This document shows, piece by piece, positions 40,801-46,225 of a DNA stretch of 64,000 nt. Both the position numbers and the translations under genes were made by a program. This DNA is from Thiosocius teredinicola. GTDB lineage: Bacteria; Pseudomonadota; Gammaproteobacteria; Chromatiales; Chromatiaceae. How positions within the stretch are numbered: position 1 is the first letter of the stretch; each line of letters opens with the position of its first letter. The notes under the pieces were generated by a model. It had not been told where the DNA came from, searched no databases, and saw only the letters and a program-made list of their open reading frames with translations. Where the stretch lies: the NCBI RefSeq assembly GCF_002009425.1, contig NZ_CP019936.1, positions 62,001-126,000 of the forward strand. Direction: 5' to 3'.

Positions 40801-41133
40801 GAGTGGAACAACGGTGACCAGGGCGTTGCCGGTACCCCGGCAGTCGATGCGATCGTCGATTTCAGCATCGGTGATGGCGATGCCCTGAACCTCAGTGATC
40901 TGCTGCAGGGCGAAGACAGCTCAGGTGACCTGACGCCATTCCTGCATTTCGAGCAGAGTGGTGCGGACGCGGTAATTCACGTCAGCAGCAATGGCGGTTT
41001 CGGTACCGGTTTCGATAGCGCTGCCACCGACCAGACGATCGTGCTCGAAAATGTCGATCTCAGCGCGCTCGGCACAACCGATCAACAGATCATCGACAGC
41101 CTGCTGGCCGGTAGCAACCTGGTTACCGACTGA
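25819..41133 (+). CDS. Giant LapA/Bap-like RTX adhesin (5,104 aa)
   Basis: This cell-surface adhesin of about 0.5 MDa is exported by type I secretion. The domains in order are: an N-terminal LapA-type retention module (residues about 10-120, GEVQSVTGRVVAVGTDGVERQLFAGD region) with a TAAG di-alanine motif at 115-118; an Ala/Ser-rich linker; 38 Ig-like repeats of exactly 105 residues and a diverged 39th; a spacer; a von Willebrand A domain (about 4435-4640) with MIDAS DVSGS at 4447-4451; and about 300 residues of VCBS-like and unknown sequence. It ends with RTX nonapeptides (GNDILIGGSGNDILVGG, about 4942-4995) and a VC_A0849-type C-terminal secretion signal ending DQQIIDSLLAGSNLVTD. I see no cysteine. 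The consensus repeat has 16 acidic and no basic residues. It follows its own secretion genes. Biofilm or host attachment is the likely role. Confidence 0.93.
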   Translation: MADQATNNTQTAAIGEVQSVTGRVVAVGTDGVERQLFAGDMVFADDLVKTVGDSSIVIAMNDGTRVDLGHDAEAMLDDSVYGDESAVSAAAIADIKEIQEAIAAGADPTEVADPTAAGGDQAAASSAADSAQSALSVDRTGRVGLVEAGFETSTAGQNVDPILVDPIPLTGGDAGGGTAGAAPVVPPSASIVLASITADNILNAAEAGGPVTVNGTVVGDVSDGDTVFVTVNGVDYSGVVAGGVFSILVPGSELLADADGVVEARFTTNTGSPAGETTATDTQSFSSDTTPPTASITLDPVTDDNIVNAAESGGTVVISGSVGGDVADGDVVTVTVDGIDYSGTVTGGTFAIDVPGSALAADADTAIEASVTTSTGDVNGETTAVASRTYGVDTAAPAATLTLDAITADNIIDAAESGGTVAVTGTVGGDLTDGDIVTLTVNGIDYSGPVAGGSFSISVPGSELVADGDVTVEASATTSTGDVNGETTATDAQTYGVDTTAPTATIVLDPIAGDNVLDAAEAGATVAITGSVGGDVVDGDTVTVSVNGVDYTASVSGGLFSVNVPGSELASDGDAIVDASVTTSTGDVNGEATATAAQPYTVSTGLTTATINLDPITADNILSAAEAGGTVAVTGTVGGDVADGDVVTLTVDGIDYTGSASGGLFSIDVPGSALAADGDASVEASVTTTTGNINGEATATDTQVYSVDTSAPTATIALDTVTVDNILSAAEAGGTVAITGTVGGDVTDGDTVTVTVNGVDYTGAVAGGAFNIGVPGSELAADGDTTVEASVTTSTGDVNGEATATDTQAYSVDTSAPTATITLDAITADNILNAVEAGGTVAVTGAVGGDVTDGDTVTLTVDGVDYTGTVSGSAFSIDIPGSALAADGDTTVEARVTTSTGDVNGEATATDTQAYSVDTSAPTATIALDAITADNILNAAEAGSTVAVTGTVGGDVTDGDTVTLTVDSVDYTGTVSGGAFSIDVPGSALAADGDTTVEASVTTSTGDVNGEATATDTQAYSVDTSAPTATITLDAITADNVLNAVEAGGTVAVTGAVGGDVTDGDTVTLTVDGVDYTGTVSGGAFSIDVPGSALAVDGDATVEASVTTSTGDVNGEATASDTQAYSVDTSAPTATITLDTITADNILNAAEAGGTVAVTGTVGGDVANGDTVTLTVDGVDYTGSVSGGAFSIDVPGSALAADGDTTVEASVTTSTGDVNGEATATDTQAYSVDTSAPTATITLDAITADNILSAAEAGGTVPVTGTVGGDVADGDTVTLAVDGVDYTGTVAGGAFSIDVPGSALAADGDTTVEASVTTSTGDVNGEATATDTQAYSVDTSVPTATIALDSITTDNVLNAAEAGSTVAVTGTVGGDVTDGDTVTLTVDGVDYTGTVTGGAFSIDVPGSALAADGDTTVEAGVTTSTGDVNGEATATDTQAYSVDTSAPTATITLDAITADNILSAAEAGGTVAVTGTVGGDVTDGDTITLTVDGVDYTGTASGGAFSIDVPGSALAADGDATVEASVTTSTGDVNGEATATDTQAYSVDTSGPTATITLDSITADNILSTAEAGGAVSVTGTVGGDVADGDTVTLTVDGVDYTGTVSGGAFSIDVPGSALAADGDMTVEASVTTSTGDVNGEATATDSQAYSVDTSAPTATITLNAITADNILSAAEAGGTVAVTGTVGGDVADGDTVTLTVDGVDYTGTVSGGAFSIDVPGSSLASDADTTVEASVTTSTGDVNGEATATDTQAYSVDTSAPTATITLDAITADNILNAAEAGSTVAVTGTVGGDVADGDTITLTVDGVDYPGTVSAGVFSINVPGSALAADGDATVEASVTTSTGDVNGEATATDSQVYLVDTSAPTATIALDAITADNILNAAEAGSTVAVTGTVGGDVADGDTVTLTVDGVDYTGAVTGGAFSIDVPGSALAADGDTTVEASVTTSTGDVNGEATATDTQAYSVDTSAPTATITLDSITADNILNAAEAGGAVALTGTVGGDVADGDTVTLTVDGVDYAGIVSGGAFSIDVPGSALAADGDATVEASVTTSTGDVNGEATASDAQAYSVDTSAPTATITLDSITADNILNAAEAGGTVAVTGTVGGDVADGDTVTLAVDGVDYTGAVSGGAFSIDVPGSALAADGDTTVEASVTTSTGDVNGEATATDSQVYSVDTSAPTATITLDAITADNILNAAEAGGTVAVTGTVGGDVADGDTVTLTVDGVDYTGTVSGGAFSIDVPGSALASDADTTVEASVTTSTGDVNGEATATDTQAYSVDTSAPTATIALDSITADNILNAAEAGGTVAVTGTVGGDVADGDTVTLTVDGVDYTGIVSGGAFSIDVPGSALAADGDTAVDASVTTTTGDVNGEATATDSQAYSVDTSAPTATIALDSITADNILSAAEAGGTVAVTGTVGGDVVDGDTVTLTVDGTDYTGSVSGGVFSIGVPGSALATDGDTTVEASVTTSTGDVNGEATATDTQAYSVDSSAPTATITLDAITADNILSSAEAGSTVAVTGTVGGDVADGDTVTLTVDGVDYTGTVSAGVFSINVPGSALAADGDTTVEASVTTSTGDVNGEATASDTQAYSVDTSAPAATIALDAVTADNILSAAEAGSIVAVTGTVGGDVADGDTVTLTVDGVDYTGSVSGGAFSIDVPGSALAADGDTTVEASVTTSTGDVNGEATATDSQVYSVDTLAPTATIALDAITADNILNAAEAGGTVAVTGTVGGDVADGDTVTLTIDGVDYTGSVSGGVFSIGVPGSALAADGDTTVEASVTTSTGDVNGEATATDAQAYSIDTSAPTATITLDAITADNVLSAAEAGGTIAVTGTVGGDVADGDTVMLTVGGVDYTGSVSGGAFSIDVPGSALAADGDTTVEASVTTSTGDVNGEATATDTQAYSVDTSAPTATIALDAITADNILNAAEAGGTVAVTGTVGGDVTDGDTVTLTVDGVDYTGTVSGGAFSIDVPGSALAADGDTTVEASVTTSTGDVNGEATATDTQAYSVDTSAPTATITLDSITADNILNAAEAGGAVAVTGTVGGDVADGDTVTLTVDGVDYTGTVSGGAFSIDVPGSALATDGDATVEASVTTSTGDVNGEATATDSQVYLVDTSAPTATIALDAITADNILNAAEAGSTVAVTGTVGGDVADGDTVTLTVDGVDYTGTVSGGVFSIDVPGSALVADGDAIVEASVTTTTGDVNGEATATDTQAYSVDTSAPTATITLDAITADNILNAAEAGSTVAVTGTVGGDVADGDTVTLTVDGVDYTGIVSGGAFSIDVPGSALAADGDATVEASVTTSTGDVNGEATASDTQAYSVDTSAPTATITLDAITADNILSSAEAGSTVAVTGTVGGDVADGDTVTLTVDGIGYTGSVSGGAFSIDVPGSALASDADTTVEASVTTSTGDVNGEATATDTQAYSVDTSVPTATITVDAITADNILNAAEAGGMVAVTGTVGGDVADGDTVTLTVDGVDYTGTVSGGAFSIDVPGSALASDADTTVEASVTTSTGDVNGEATATDTQAYSVDTSAPTATIALDSITADNILNAAEAGGTVAVTGTVGGDVADGDTVALTVDGVDYTGTVSGGAFSIDVPGSALATDGDSIVEASVTTSTGDVNGEATATDTQAYSVDTSAPTATITLDSITADNILNAAEASGTVAVTGTVGGDVADGDTVTLTVGGIDYTGSVSGGAFSIDVPGSALAADGDTTVEASVTTSTGDVNGEATATDTQAYSVDTSAPTATIALDSITADNIISAVEAGGTVAVTGTVGGDVTDGDTVTLTVDGADYTGTVSGGAFSIDVPGSALVADGDATVEASVTTSTGDVNGEATATDTQAYSVDTSAPTATIALDPITADNIISAVEAGGTVAVTGTVGGDVTDGDTVTLTVDGADYTGTVSGGVFSIDVPGSALAADGDATVEVSVTTSTGDVNGEATATDTQAYSVDTSAPTATITLDAITADNILSAAEAGSTVAVTGTVGGDVADGDTVTLTVDGVDYMGTVSGGVFSIDVPGSALAADGDTTVEASVTTSTGDVNGEATATDTQAYSVDTSAPTATIALDAITADNILNAAEAGSTVAVTGTVGGDVADGDTVTLTVDGVDYTGTVSGGVFSIDVPGSSLAADGDTTVEASVTTSTGDVNGETTATATQSYAVDLVASATISVDNITADDVLDAGEAAGTVVVTGTVGGDADAGDAVSMVINGTTYSTSVNPDGVTWSVSVAGSDLAADASFTATVTGNDDAGNAFSASTVSTHATLPFVSSVTANVSEEGLAGGQPDATPSGLDTTDETSVSGTVSIFDPDGDAITSVTLTAPADGAYNSGGYAITWSGSGTSTLTGTANGVTVATLSIDTAGNYTFDLTAPVDHVGDEGSEGLLQFSFGISATSASGTTSVPAAININVEDDAPVDIAARTESLSTLDSNLLIMLDVSGSMGTSDGVGGATRLASAIASINTLLDRYDEFGEVAVRLVTFSTGAAEQGSDWMTIAEARSVLSGLSAGGQTNYDAALTTAESAFADAGSIAGGQNVAYFFSDGEPTRPSGDVGINADEEAAWQEFLYANGITSYAIGMGSGLSSTSSLDPIAYNGLTGADTDGVLVTDFAQLDAVLETTVLGSASGYLHTTGTIGAGSLFGADGGYIESLTSEGTTYTFDLSTHSVTVSGIDRSSFDPSTDVLTVNTTNGGVLTIDFTDGTYAYSAPSSGDLSLAGTSIEYVVRDADGDTASSSVDIEVNRMEVTIGSGTVTGDGDPDQLVGRMTEYSNTVTGAVAAGSTYSTGPEQYSFRMDSAGIAGVYVTQISIDLQAGTDGNAYFDTQGGASYGPTLGTLTGMSASDISITAVDGSPLLTINFANGAFGVGDEMHFGVDTDGLGTNDNGAEFANRQVEFTVTFSDGSSQTVVYGSDGASGAVGVATATQPYEGATLVGAGGDDILIGTDLGDTLDGGADDDELDAGAGNDILIGGSGNDILVGGAGSDSFEWNNGDQGVAGTPAVDAIVDFSIGDGDALNLSDLLQGEDSSGDLTPFLHFEQSGADAVIHVSSNGGFGTGFDSAATDQTIVLENVDLSALGTTDQQIIDSLLAGSNLVTD
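26161..26172 (+). other. LapG-type cleavage motif TAAG in adhesin 1
   Basis: Residues 115-118 of the giant adhesin read T-A-A-G, located 115 residues from the N-terminus. This is where LapA-family adhesins carry the di-alanine site cut by the periplasmic protease LapG to release the adhesin. The position agrees with the family. No lapG or lapD gene lies in this window. Confidence 0.65.
26383..38349 (+). repeat. Array of 38 tandem 315-bp (105-residue) Ig-like repeats
   Basis: Units start at 26383 and recur every 315 bp with no length change until the last unit, which is one codon shorter. The core protein pattern is ITADNILNAAEAGGTVAVTG, VGGDVADGDTVTLTVDGVDY, FSIDVPGSALAADGD, VEASVTTSTGDVNGEATATD. 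The first five units are more diverged; units from about 28000 on are nearly identical in protein but differ widely at third codon positions. A few long stretches are nearly identical in DNA at 12-unit spacing and between neighbours near 37.1 kb. Confidence 0.95.
38350..38643 (+). repeat. Diverged terminal (39th) repeat of adhesin 1
   Basis: This segment keeps the start ATISVDNITADDVLDAGEAAG and TVGGDADAGDAVSMVINGTTY, but the second half (VAGSDLAADASFTATVTGND) departs from the consensus. (The motifs are ITADDVLDAGEAAG and VAGSDLAAD.) It caps the array before the VCBS/vWA region. Confidence 0.8.
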
Positions 41134-41140
41134 CCCACGC

Positions 41141-41183
41141 GGCCGTCCCCAAACCCCGGTTGTTCCGAGGGGCGGGGACGGCC
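41141..41183 (+). terminator. Terminator-like hairpin after adhesin 1
   Basis: There is a perfect 10-bp outer stem, GGCCGTCCCC / GGGGACGGCC, with an inner CCCC/GGGG pairing, 7 bp after the stop codon of the giant adhesin gene. There is no T tract. It probably separates transcription of the two adhesin genes, each of which has its own upstream dyad. Confidence 0.6.
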
Positions 41184-41248
41184 GGAGCATCGACGCCCCC
41201 CTCTGGCCGGGTTTCGCGCGGTACGTGCGGCGTGACCCCTATTCCTTT

Positions 41249-41267
41249 TTAGTACCAAGGTTCTATG
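41249..41267 (+). promoter_or_regulatory. Adhesin-gene upstream dyad, copy 2
   Basis: TTAGTACCAAGGTTCTATG is the more symmetrical copy: TAGTACC-AA-GGTTCTA has halves TAGTACC and (reverse complement) TAGAACC. It ends 63 bp before the ATG of the second adhesin. CTGAC follows after 30 bases, as in copy 1. It probably binds the same regulator. Confidence 0.6.
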
Positions 41268-41330
41268 TGCCGAATGCCTGCCGCGCGCCATGATCATCTG
41301 ACTTATCGATGATTTCGCGCGGAGAGCCGC

Positions 41331-44300
41331 ATGGCCGAACAAACCTTGAATAACAATGCTGCCGCCGTGGTCGGCGAGGTCCAGTCCGTAACCGGACGCG
41401 TCGTCGCAACAGGTGCCGACGGTGTGGAAAGGCAGCTGTTTGCCGGCGACATGGTCTACGCTGACGACCTGATCAAGACGATCGGTGAGGCCAGCGCGGT
41501 CATCGCGATGAAAGACGGATCGCGACTGGATCTTGGCAGCAATACAGAGGCATCGCTCGACGAATCGGTCTACAGCGACGATGTCGACGCCGCGCGTGCA
41601 GCGGCACTTGCCGACGTCAAAGAGATTCAGGCAGCCATTGCTGCGGGTGCAGATCCCACCGAAATCACCGAACCACCGGCCGCCGGCGACCAGCCTGCGC
41701 CGACGTCTGCATTGGGCGAATCCGCGCAATCCGCGTTGTCCGTCGACCGCACCGGGCGTGTCGGGCTGGTACAGGCCGGCTATGAAACCACCGGCCTCGA
41801 GCAGAATTTCGAACAATTGCTCGTCGATCCGATCCCGTTGCTCGTCGAAGGCGATGATGGCGGTGCGGGTGGTGGCACGACAGGGCCGAGTGGCCCGAGT
41901 GCGATTCTGGTGTTGTCGCCGATCACTGGCGACAACATTATCAGCGCGGCCGAGGCCGGCACGACGGTGGCCATCACCGGCACGGTCGGCGGCGACGTAG
42001 CGGATGGCGACATCGTCACGATCAACGTCAACGGTACCGACTATACCGGTCCGGTCAGTGGTGGCGCGTTCAGTATCTCAGTGCCCGGTAGCGAACTGCT
42101 TGCCGACGCCGACGGCATTGTCGATGCCAGCGTAACGACGTCTACCGGTGACCCCGCCGGCGAAGCGACGGCGATGGACAGCCAGCCCTTCACTGTCGAT
42201 ACCACCCCGCCGACCGCTGCGATCACGCTTGATCCAATCACTGCCGACAACCTGATCGACGCCGCTGAAGCAGGTGGTACGGTGGCCATCACGGGTACGG
42301 TCGGTGGCGATGTCGCCGATGGCGACACGGTGACCCTGACAATAAACGGCATCGACTACACCGGCACCGTCAGCGGTGGCACCTTCAGCATCGACGTGCC
42401 CGGCAGTGCCCTGGTCAACGACCCGGATACCACCGTCGAAGCCAGCGTTACCACCAGCACCGGTGATGTGAACGGCGAAGTGACGGCAACGGCGAGCCAG
42501 CCCTATACCGTCGACACCAATCTGCCCACGGCGACGATCAATATCGATCCGATTACCGCAGACAATGTGTTGAACGCAGCTGAAGCCGGCGGCACGGTTG
42601 CCGTTACCGGCACCGTTGGCGGTGACGTCGCCGACGGCGACACGGTGACCTTGAACATCGATGGCACCGATTACACCGGCGCAGTGAGCGGCGGCGCGTT
42701 CAGTATCGATGTCCCGGGCAGCGCCCTGGCCAGCGATTCCGACCTCACGGTCGACGCGAGTGTCACGACCAGCACCGGCAATGCGAACGGCGAAGCGACG
42801 GCGACCGATGCGCAGACCTACGCAGTCGATACTACGCCTCCCGTCGCGACGATCGCCCTCGATCCCATCACGGCGGACAACGTTCTGAACGCCGCCGAGG
42901 CGGGTGGCACAGTCGCCATTACCGGCGTTGTTGGCGGTGACGTTGCCGATGGCGACACGGTAACCCTGACCATCGATGGCGTAGACTACACCGGCACGGT
43001 AAGCGGCGGGGCCTTCAGCATCGATGTGCCTGGCAGTGCCCTGGCAAACGATCCTGACCTGACGGTCGATGCCAGTGTCACGACCAGTACCGGTGATGTG
43101 AACGGCGAAGCCACCGCCACTACGACACAGACATACACGGTTGATACCACGCCCCCGACCGCCACGATCACGCTTGATCCGGTGACTGCCGACAATATTC
43201 TGAGTGCTGCGGAAGTGGGCGGCACGGTTGCCTTGACCGGCACGGTTGGTGGCGACGTGGTCGACGGCGATACGGTTACGCTGACGGTCGACGGAGTTGA
43301 TTACACCGGCACCGTCAGTGGCGGCGCTTTCAGCATCGATGTGCCCGGCAGTGCATTGGCCGGCGATCCCGACCTGACGGTCGACGCCAGCGTGACGACC
43401 AGCACCGGCGATGTAAACGGCGAAGCCACGGCGACCGACACGCAAACCTATGCCGTTGATACGGGTCTGCCGACGGCGAGCATCAACCTCGATCCGATCA
43501 CGCCCGACAACATATTGAACGCGGCGGAAGCGGGCGGCACGGTCGCTGTCACCGGCACGGTAGGTGGCGACGTTGCCGATGGCGACATCGTTACGCTGAC
43601 GATCGGTGGCGCCGACTACACCGGGCCGGTCAGTGGCGGTACCTTCAGCATCGATGTGCCGGGCAGCGCCTTGGCGGCCGATGCGGACAGCACGGTCGAT
43701 GCCAGCGTTACCACCAGCACGGGTAACGTCAACGGTGAGGCCACAGCGACCGACACCCAGACGTATTCGGTAGACACCACCGCGCCGACGGCGAGCATCG
43801 CGCTTGATCCGATTACGCCCGACAACATATTGAACGCGGCGGAGGCGGGCGGCACGGTCGCTGTCACCGGCACGGTAGGTGGCGACGTTGCTGATGGCGA
43901 TACGGTCACGCTGACCATCGATGGCGTCGACTACATCGGTACCGTCAGTGGCGGCGCTTTCAGCATCGATGTGCCCGGCAGCGTGTTGGCAAGCGATCCC
44001 GATCTGACCGTGGATGCGAGCGTTACCACGAGTACCGGCGACGTCAATGGCGAAGCCACTGCCACCACTACGCAAACCTACACGGTCGATACCACGCCGC
44101 CGACGGCAAGCATCGCCCTGGATCCGATCGCTGCCGATGACGTACTCAACGCCGCCGAAGCCGGTGCCACGGTAGCCATCACGGGCACGGTGGGTGGCGA
44201 TGTTACCGATGGCGACATCGTGACGATCACCGTGAATGGGTTGGACTACGTGGGAGCCGTCGCCGGTGGCGCGTTCAGCATCGATGTGCCGGGCAGTGCG

Positions 44301-46052
44301 CTTGCCGCGGATCCGGACACCACCGTCGATGCCTCGGTGACAACCTCCACCGGCGATGTAAACGGCGAAGCCACCGCGACCACGTCGCGGCCCTACTCGG
44401 TAGACACGGCCGCACCCTCGGCCCCCACCGTGGTGATCACCGAAGACGCCGACAACGACGGCATCATCGACAGCAGCGAGCTCAGCGGTGATATCGACGT
44501 CGAGATCGGGCTGCCGGGCGACGCCGTTGCCGGAGATACCCTGACCGTGAGCGACGGCAGCAACACCACCACAATCGTGCTGACGGCGGCCGACATTGCT
44601 GCCGGCGCCGTGGCGACGACCTTCCCCAGCCCGGGCGACGGCAACACCATCTCGGTCACCGCTACATTGACAGATGCGGCCGGCAATACCTCGGGCCCGG
44701 CTAGCGATGCCGCGACACTCGACCTGACGCCGATCGGTGTCCCGCCGGTTGCCGTCGATGATCCTGACGCCGCGCCATACAGCGTGGCGTTGGGTAAGCT
44801 GGGCACGTCTTGGACTGCAATCGACAGCATGGGCCAACAGACCACGATTGTTGCGCGCGACGCCGACGGCAGCCCCGGTACCTTGTTCCAGCAAGGCAAC
44901 AACCTGGGTGTGGCGGGCACGCCGCGAACTGTCCTGGAGACGGTTCCGCAGCAGATAGAGTTCGATCGGACGACGGGCCAATCGGAATCGATCACGTTGG
45001 AGTTCGCCGGCAATATGAATCAGGCGCGGTTCGGTGTTGAACGCCTGTTCGCGAATGAAGACGGCGGTGAGCAGGGGCGTTGGGTGGCACTGTACGATGG
45101 CCACGAGGTCGCCCGAGGCACCTTTGTGCTCAGCACAGGAAATATCGGCACGTTCAACATCAATACCGGTGCGTTGGTGTTCAACGAGGTGCGATTCGAA
45201 TCCATCGACACGGTGAATCGCACAGGCGATGGCTCCGACTATTTCCTGGCCGGTTTCTCCGGTTCGGGTCCTGCGTCGGCCAATACCGAATACACCCTGT
45301 CGGCGGATCAAACGCTGACGATCCCCGCTGCCTCACCGAACGACCTGCTGGATAACGATTCCGATCCGGACGGCGACCCGTTGACCTTGATCGAGGTAAA
45401 CGGCAATGCCGTGACCGATGGCCAGACAGTCACCCTGTCCTCCGGTGCCCTGTTGACGATCTCGGATGACGGCTCGTTCGTTTACGACCCGAACGGTCAG
45501 TTCGACAGCCTTGGCGCCGGCGAGGTCGCGACGGATTCTTTCACCTATACGATCAGTGACGGCAACGGCGGCACCGATACGGCAACCGCGGTCGTTACCA
45601 ATATCGGCGTCGATGCGGCGGCGACTGCGGCAACCAGCCTGCTTGTCAGCGCTGCGCTGCCGACTGTCGATGGTGGTGTTGGCGACGACGTGCTGACCGG
45701 CAGCAGCGGTGCCGACGAGTTCTATTGGAACGACGGCTACCAGGGCACCGCGGGCAGCCCCGCTGTCGATCAGGTGACCAACTTCAGCCTCGCCGAGGGC
45801 GATGTCCTGAACCTGCAGGACCTGCTCAGCGGCGAAGCAGGCGGAGACCTGACGGATTATCTACACTTTGAGCAATCGGGTAGCGACGGCGTCGTACACG
45901 TCAGCTCGAATGGTGGATTCAGCGCAGGTTACTCGGCCGGTTCCGAAGATCAGACCATCGTGTTGCAGAATGTCGATCTGAGCGTGCTTGGATCCAACGA
46001 TCAACAGATCATCGACAGCCTGCTGACGAGCAACAATCTGCAGACCGACTGA
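41331..46052 (+). CDS. Second LapA/Bap-like adhesin (1,573 aa)
   Basis: This is a shorter paralogue of the preceding adhesin. The N-terminal retention module is closely similar (GEVQSVTGRVVATGADGVER and following), with a PAAG di-alanine motif at residues 116-119. Eight 105-residue Ig-like repeats of the same type follow (residues about 192-1031). Next come one different Ig-like domain (APTVVITEDADNDGIIDSS) and a domain of about 165 residues that I do not recognise (about 1140-1310, including WTAIDSMGQQTTIVARDADG and GRWVALYDGHEVARGTF). A cadherin-like domain (NDLLDNDSDPDGDPLTLIEV) follows, then a single RTX-like motif and the same C-terminal secretion signal ending DQQIIDSLLTSNNLQTD. It has no vWA domain. 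It has its own copy of the dyad and probably uses the same lapB-lapC-tolC exporter. Confidence 0.92.
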   Translation: MAEQTLNNNAAAVVGEVQSVTGRVVATGADGVERQLFAGDMVYADDLIKTIGEASAVIAMKDGSRLDLGSNTEASLDESVYSDDVDAARAAALADVKEIQAAIAAGADPTEITEPPAAGDQPAPTSALGESAQSALSVDRTGRVGLVQAGYETTGLEQNFEQLLVDPIPLLVEGDDGGAGGGTTGPSGPSAILVLSPITGDNIISAAEAGTTVAITGTVGGDVADGDIVTINVNGTDYTGPVSGGAFSISVPGSELLADADGIVDASVTTSTGDPAGEATAMDSQPFTVDTTPPTAAITLDPITADNLIDAAEAGGTVAITGTVGGDVADGDTVTLTINGIDYTGTVSGGTFSIDVPGSALVNDPDTTVEASVTTSTGDVNGEVTATASQPYTVDTNLPTATINIDPITADNVLNAAEAGGTVAVTGTVGGDVADGDTVTLNIDGTDYTGAVSGGAFSIDVPGSALASDSDLTVDASVTTSTGNANGEATATDAQTYAVDTTPPVATIALDPITADNVLNAAEAGGTVAITGVVGGDVADGDTVTLTIDGVDYTGTVSGGAFSIDVPGSALANDPDLTVDASVTTSTGDVNGEATATTTQTYTVDTTPPTATITLDPVTADNILSAAEVGGTVALTGTVGGDVVDGDTVTLTVDGVDYTGTVSGGAFSIDVPGSALAGDPDLTVDASVTTSTGDVNGEATATDTQTYAVDTGLPTASINLDPITPDNILNAAEAGGTVAVTGTVGGDVADGDIVTLTIGGADYTGPVSGGTFSIDVPGSALAADADSTVDASVTTSTGNVNGEATATDTQTYSVDTTAPTASIALDPITPDNILNAAEAGGTVAVTGTVGGDVADGDTVTLTIDGVDYIGTVSGGAFSIDVPGSVLASDPDLTVDASVTTSTGDVNGEATATTTQTYTVDTTPPTASIALDPIAADDVLNAAEAGATVAITGTVGGDVTDGDIVTITVNGLDYVGAVAGGAFSIDVPGSALAADPDTTVDASVTTSTGDVNGEATATTSRPYSVDTAAPSAPTVVITEDADNDGIIDSSELSGDIDVEIGLPGDAVAGDTLTVSDGSNTTTIVLTAADIAAGAVATTFPSPGDGNTISVTATLTDAAGNTSGPASDAATLDLTPIGVPPVAVDDPDAAPYSVALGKLGTSWTAIDSMGQQTTIVARDADGSPGTLFQQGNNLGVAGTPRTVLETVPQQIEFDRTTGQSESITLEFAGNMNQARFGVERLFANEDGGEQGRWVALYDGHEVARGTFVLSTGNIGTFNINTGALVFNEVRFESIDTVNRTGDGSDYFLAGFSGSGPASANTEYTLSADQTLTIPAASPNDLLDNDSDPDGDPLTLIEVNGNAVTDGQTVTLSSGALLTISDDGSFVYDPNGQFDSLGAGEVATDSFTYTISDGNGGTDTATAVVTNIGVDAAATAATSLLVSAALPTVDGGVGDDVLTGSSGADEFYWNDGYQGTAGSPAVDQVTNFSLAEGDVLNLQDLLSGEAGGDLTDYLHFEQSGSDGVVHVSSNGGFSAGYSAGSEDQTIVLQNVDLSVLGSNDQQIIDSLLTSNNLQTD
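41676..41687 (+). other. LapG-type cleavage motif PAAG in adhesin 2
   Basis: Residues 116-119 read P-A-A-G at the same distance from the N-terminus as the TAAG of the first adhesin. Di-alanine followed by Gly is the pattern cut by LapG. This implies shared release control of both adhesins. Confidence 0.6.
41904..44423 (+). repeat. Array of 8 tandem 315-bp Ig-like repeats in adhesin 2
   Basis: The period is exactly 315 bp, as in the first adhesin, with the same core motifs (ITADNVLNAAEAGGTVAVTG, VPGSALA.DPD.TVDASVTTSTGDVNGEATAT). The units share the VPGSALA and GDVNGEAT landmarks but are more diverged from each other, and use DPIT where most units of the first array use DAIT or DSIT. Confidence 0.95.
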
Positions 46053-46163
46053 GCAAAAGGTGACATCCATCAAAGTGTTTCCGGACATTATTGCCCAATG
46101 TTCGATATGTGGCATGATGCCGCGCCAAGGGAGGCGGCCGGTAGGTGTTTGATTCGCTTGGAT

Positions 46164-46178
46164 GTTGTCTAGGACAAC
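46164..46178. promoter_or_regulatory. Perfect palindrome upstream of the tolC-like gene
   Basis: GTTGTC-TAG-GACAAC has 6-bp arms with a 3-base centre and lies 47 bp before the tolC-like start. It does not resemble the adhesin dyad. It is a possible operator, or a weak hairpin ending adhesin 2 transcription. Confidence 0.35.
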
Positions 46179-46225
46179 CTCGCGATTGCCGGCCCGCTTT
46201 GTGAAGTCTGCCAAAACAAAAAAGT

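Noticed and set aside
42078-45311. Long minus-strand open frame of about 1,077 codons across the second adhesin, and many 95-104-codon minus-strand frames in the first array
   Set aside because: These are shadows of the biased codon use of the repeats. Their translations lack any known motif, and the plus-strand protein is clearly real.
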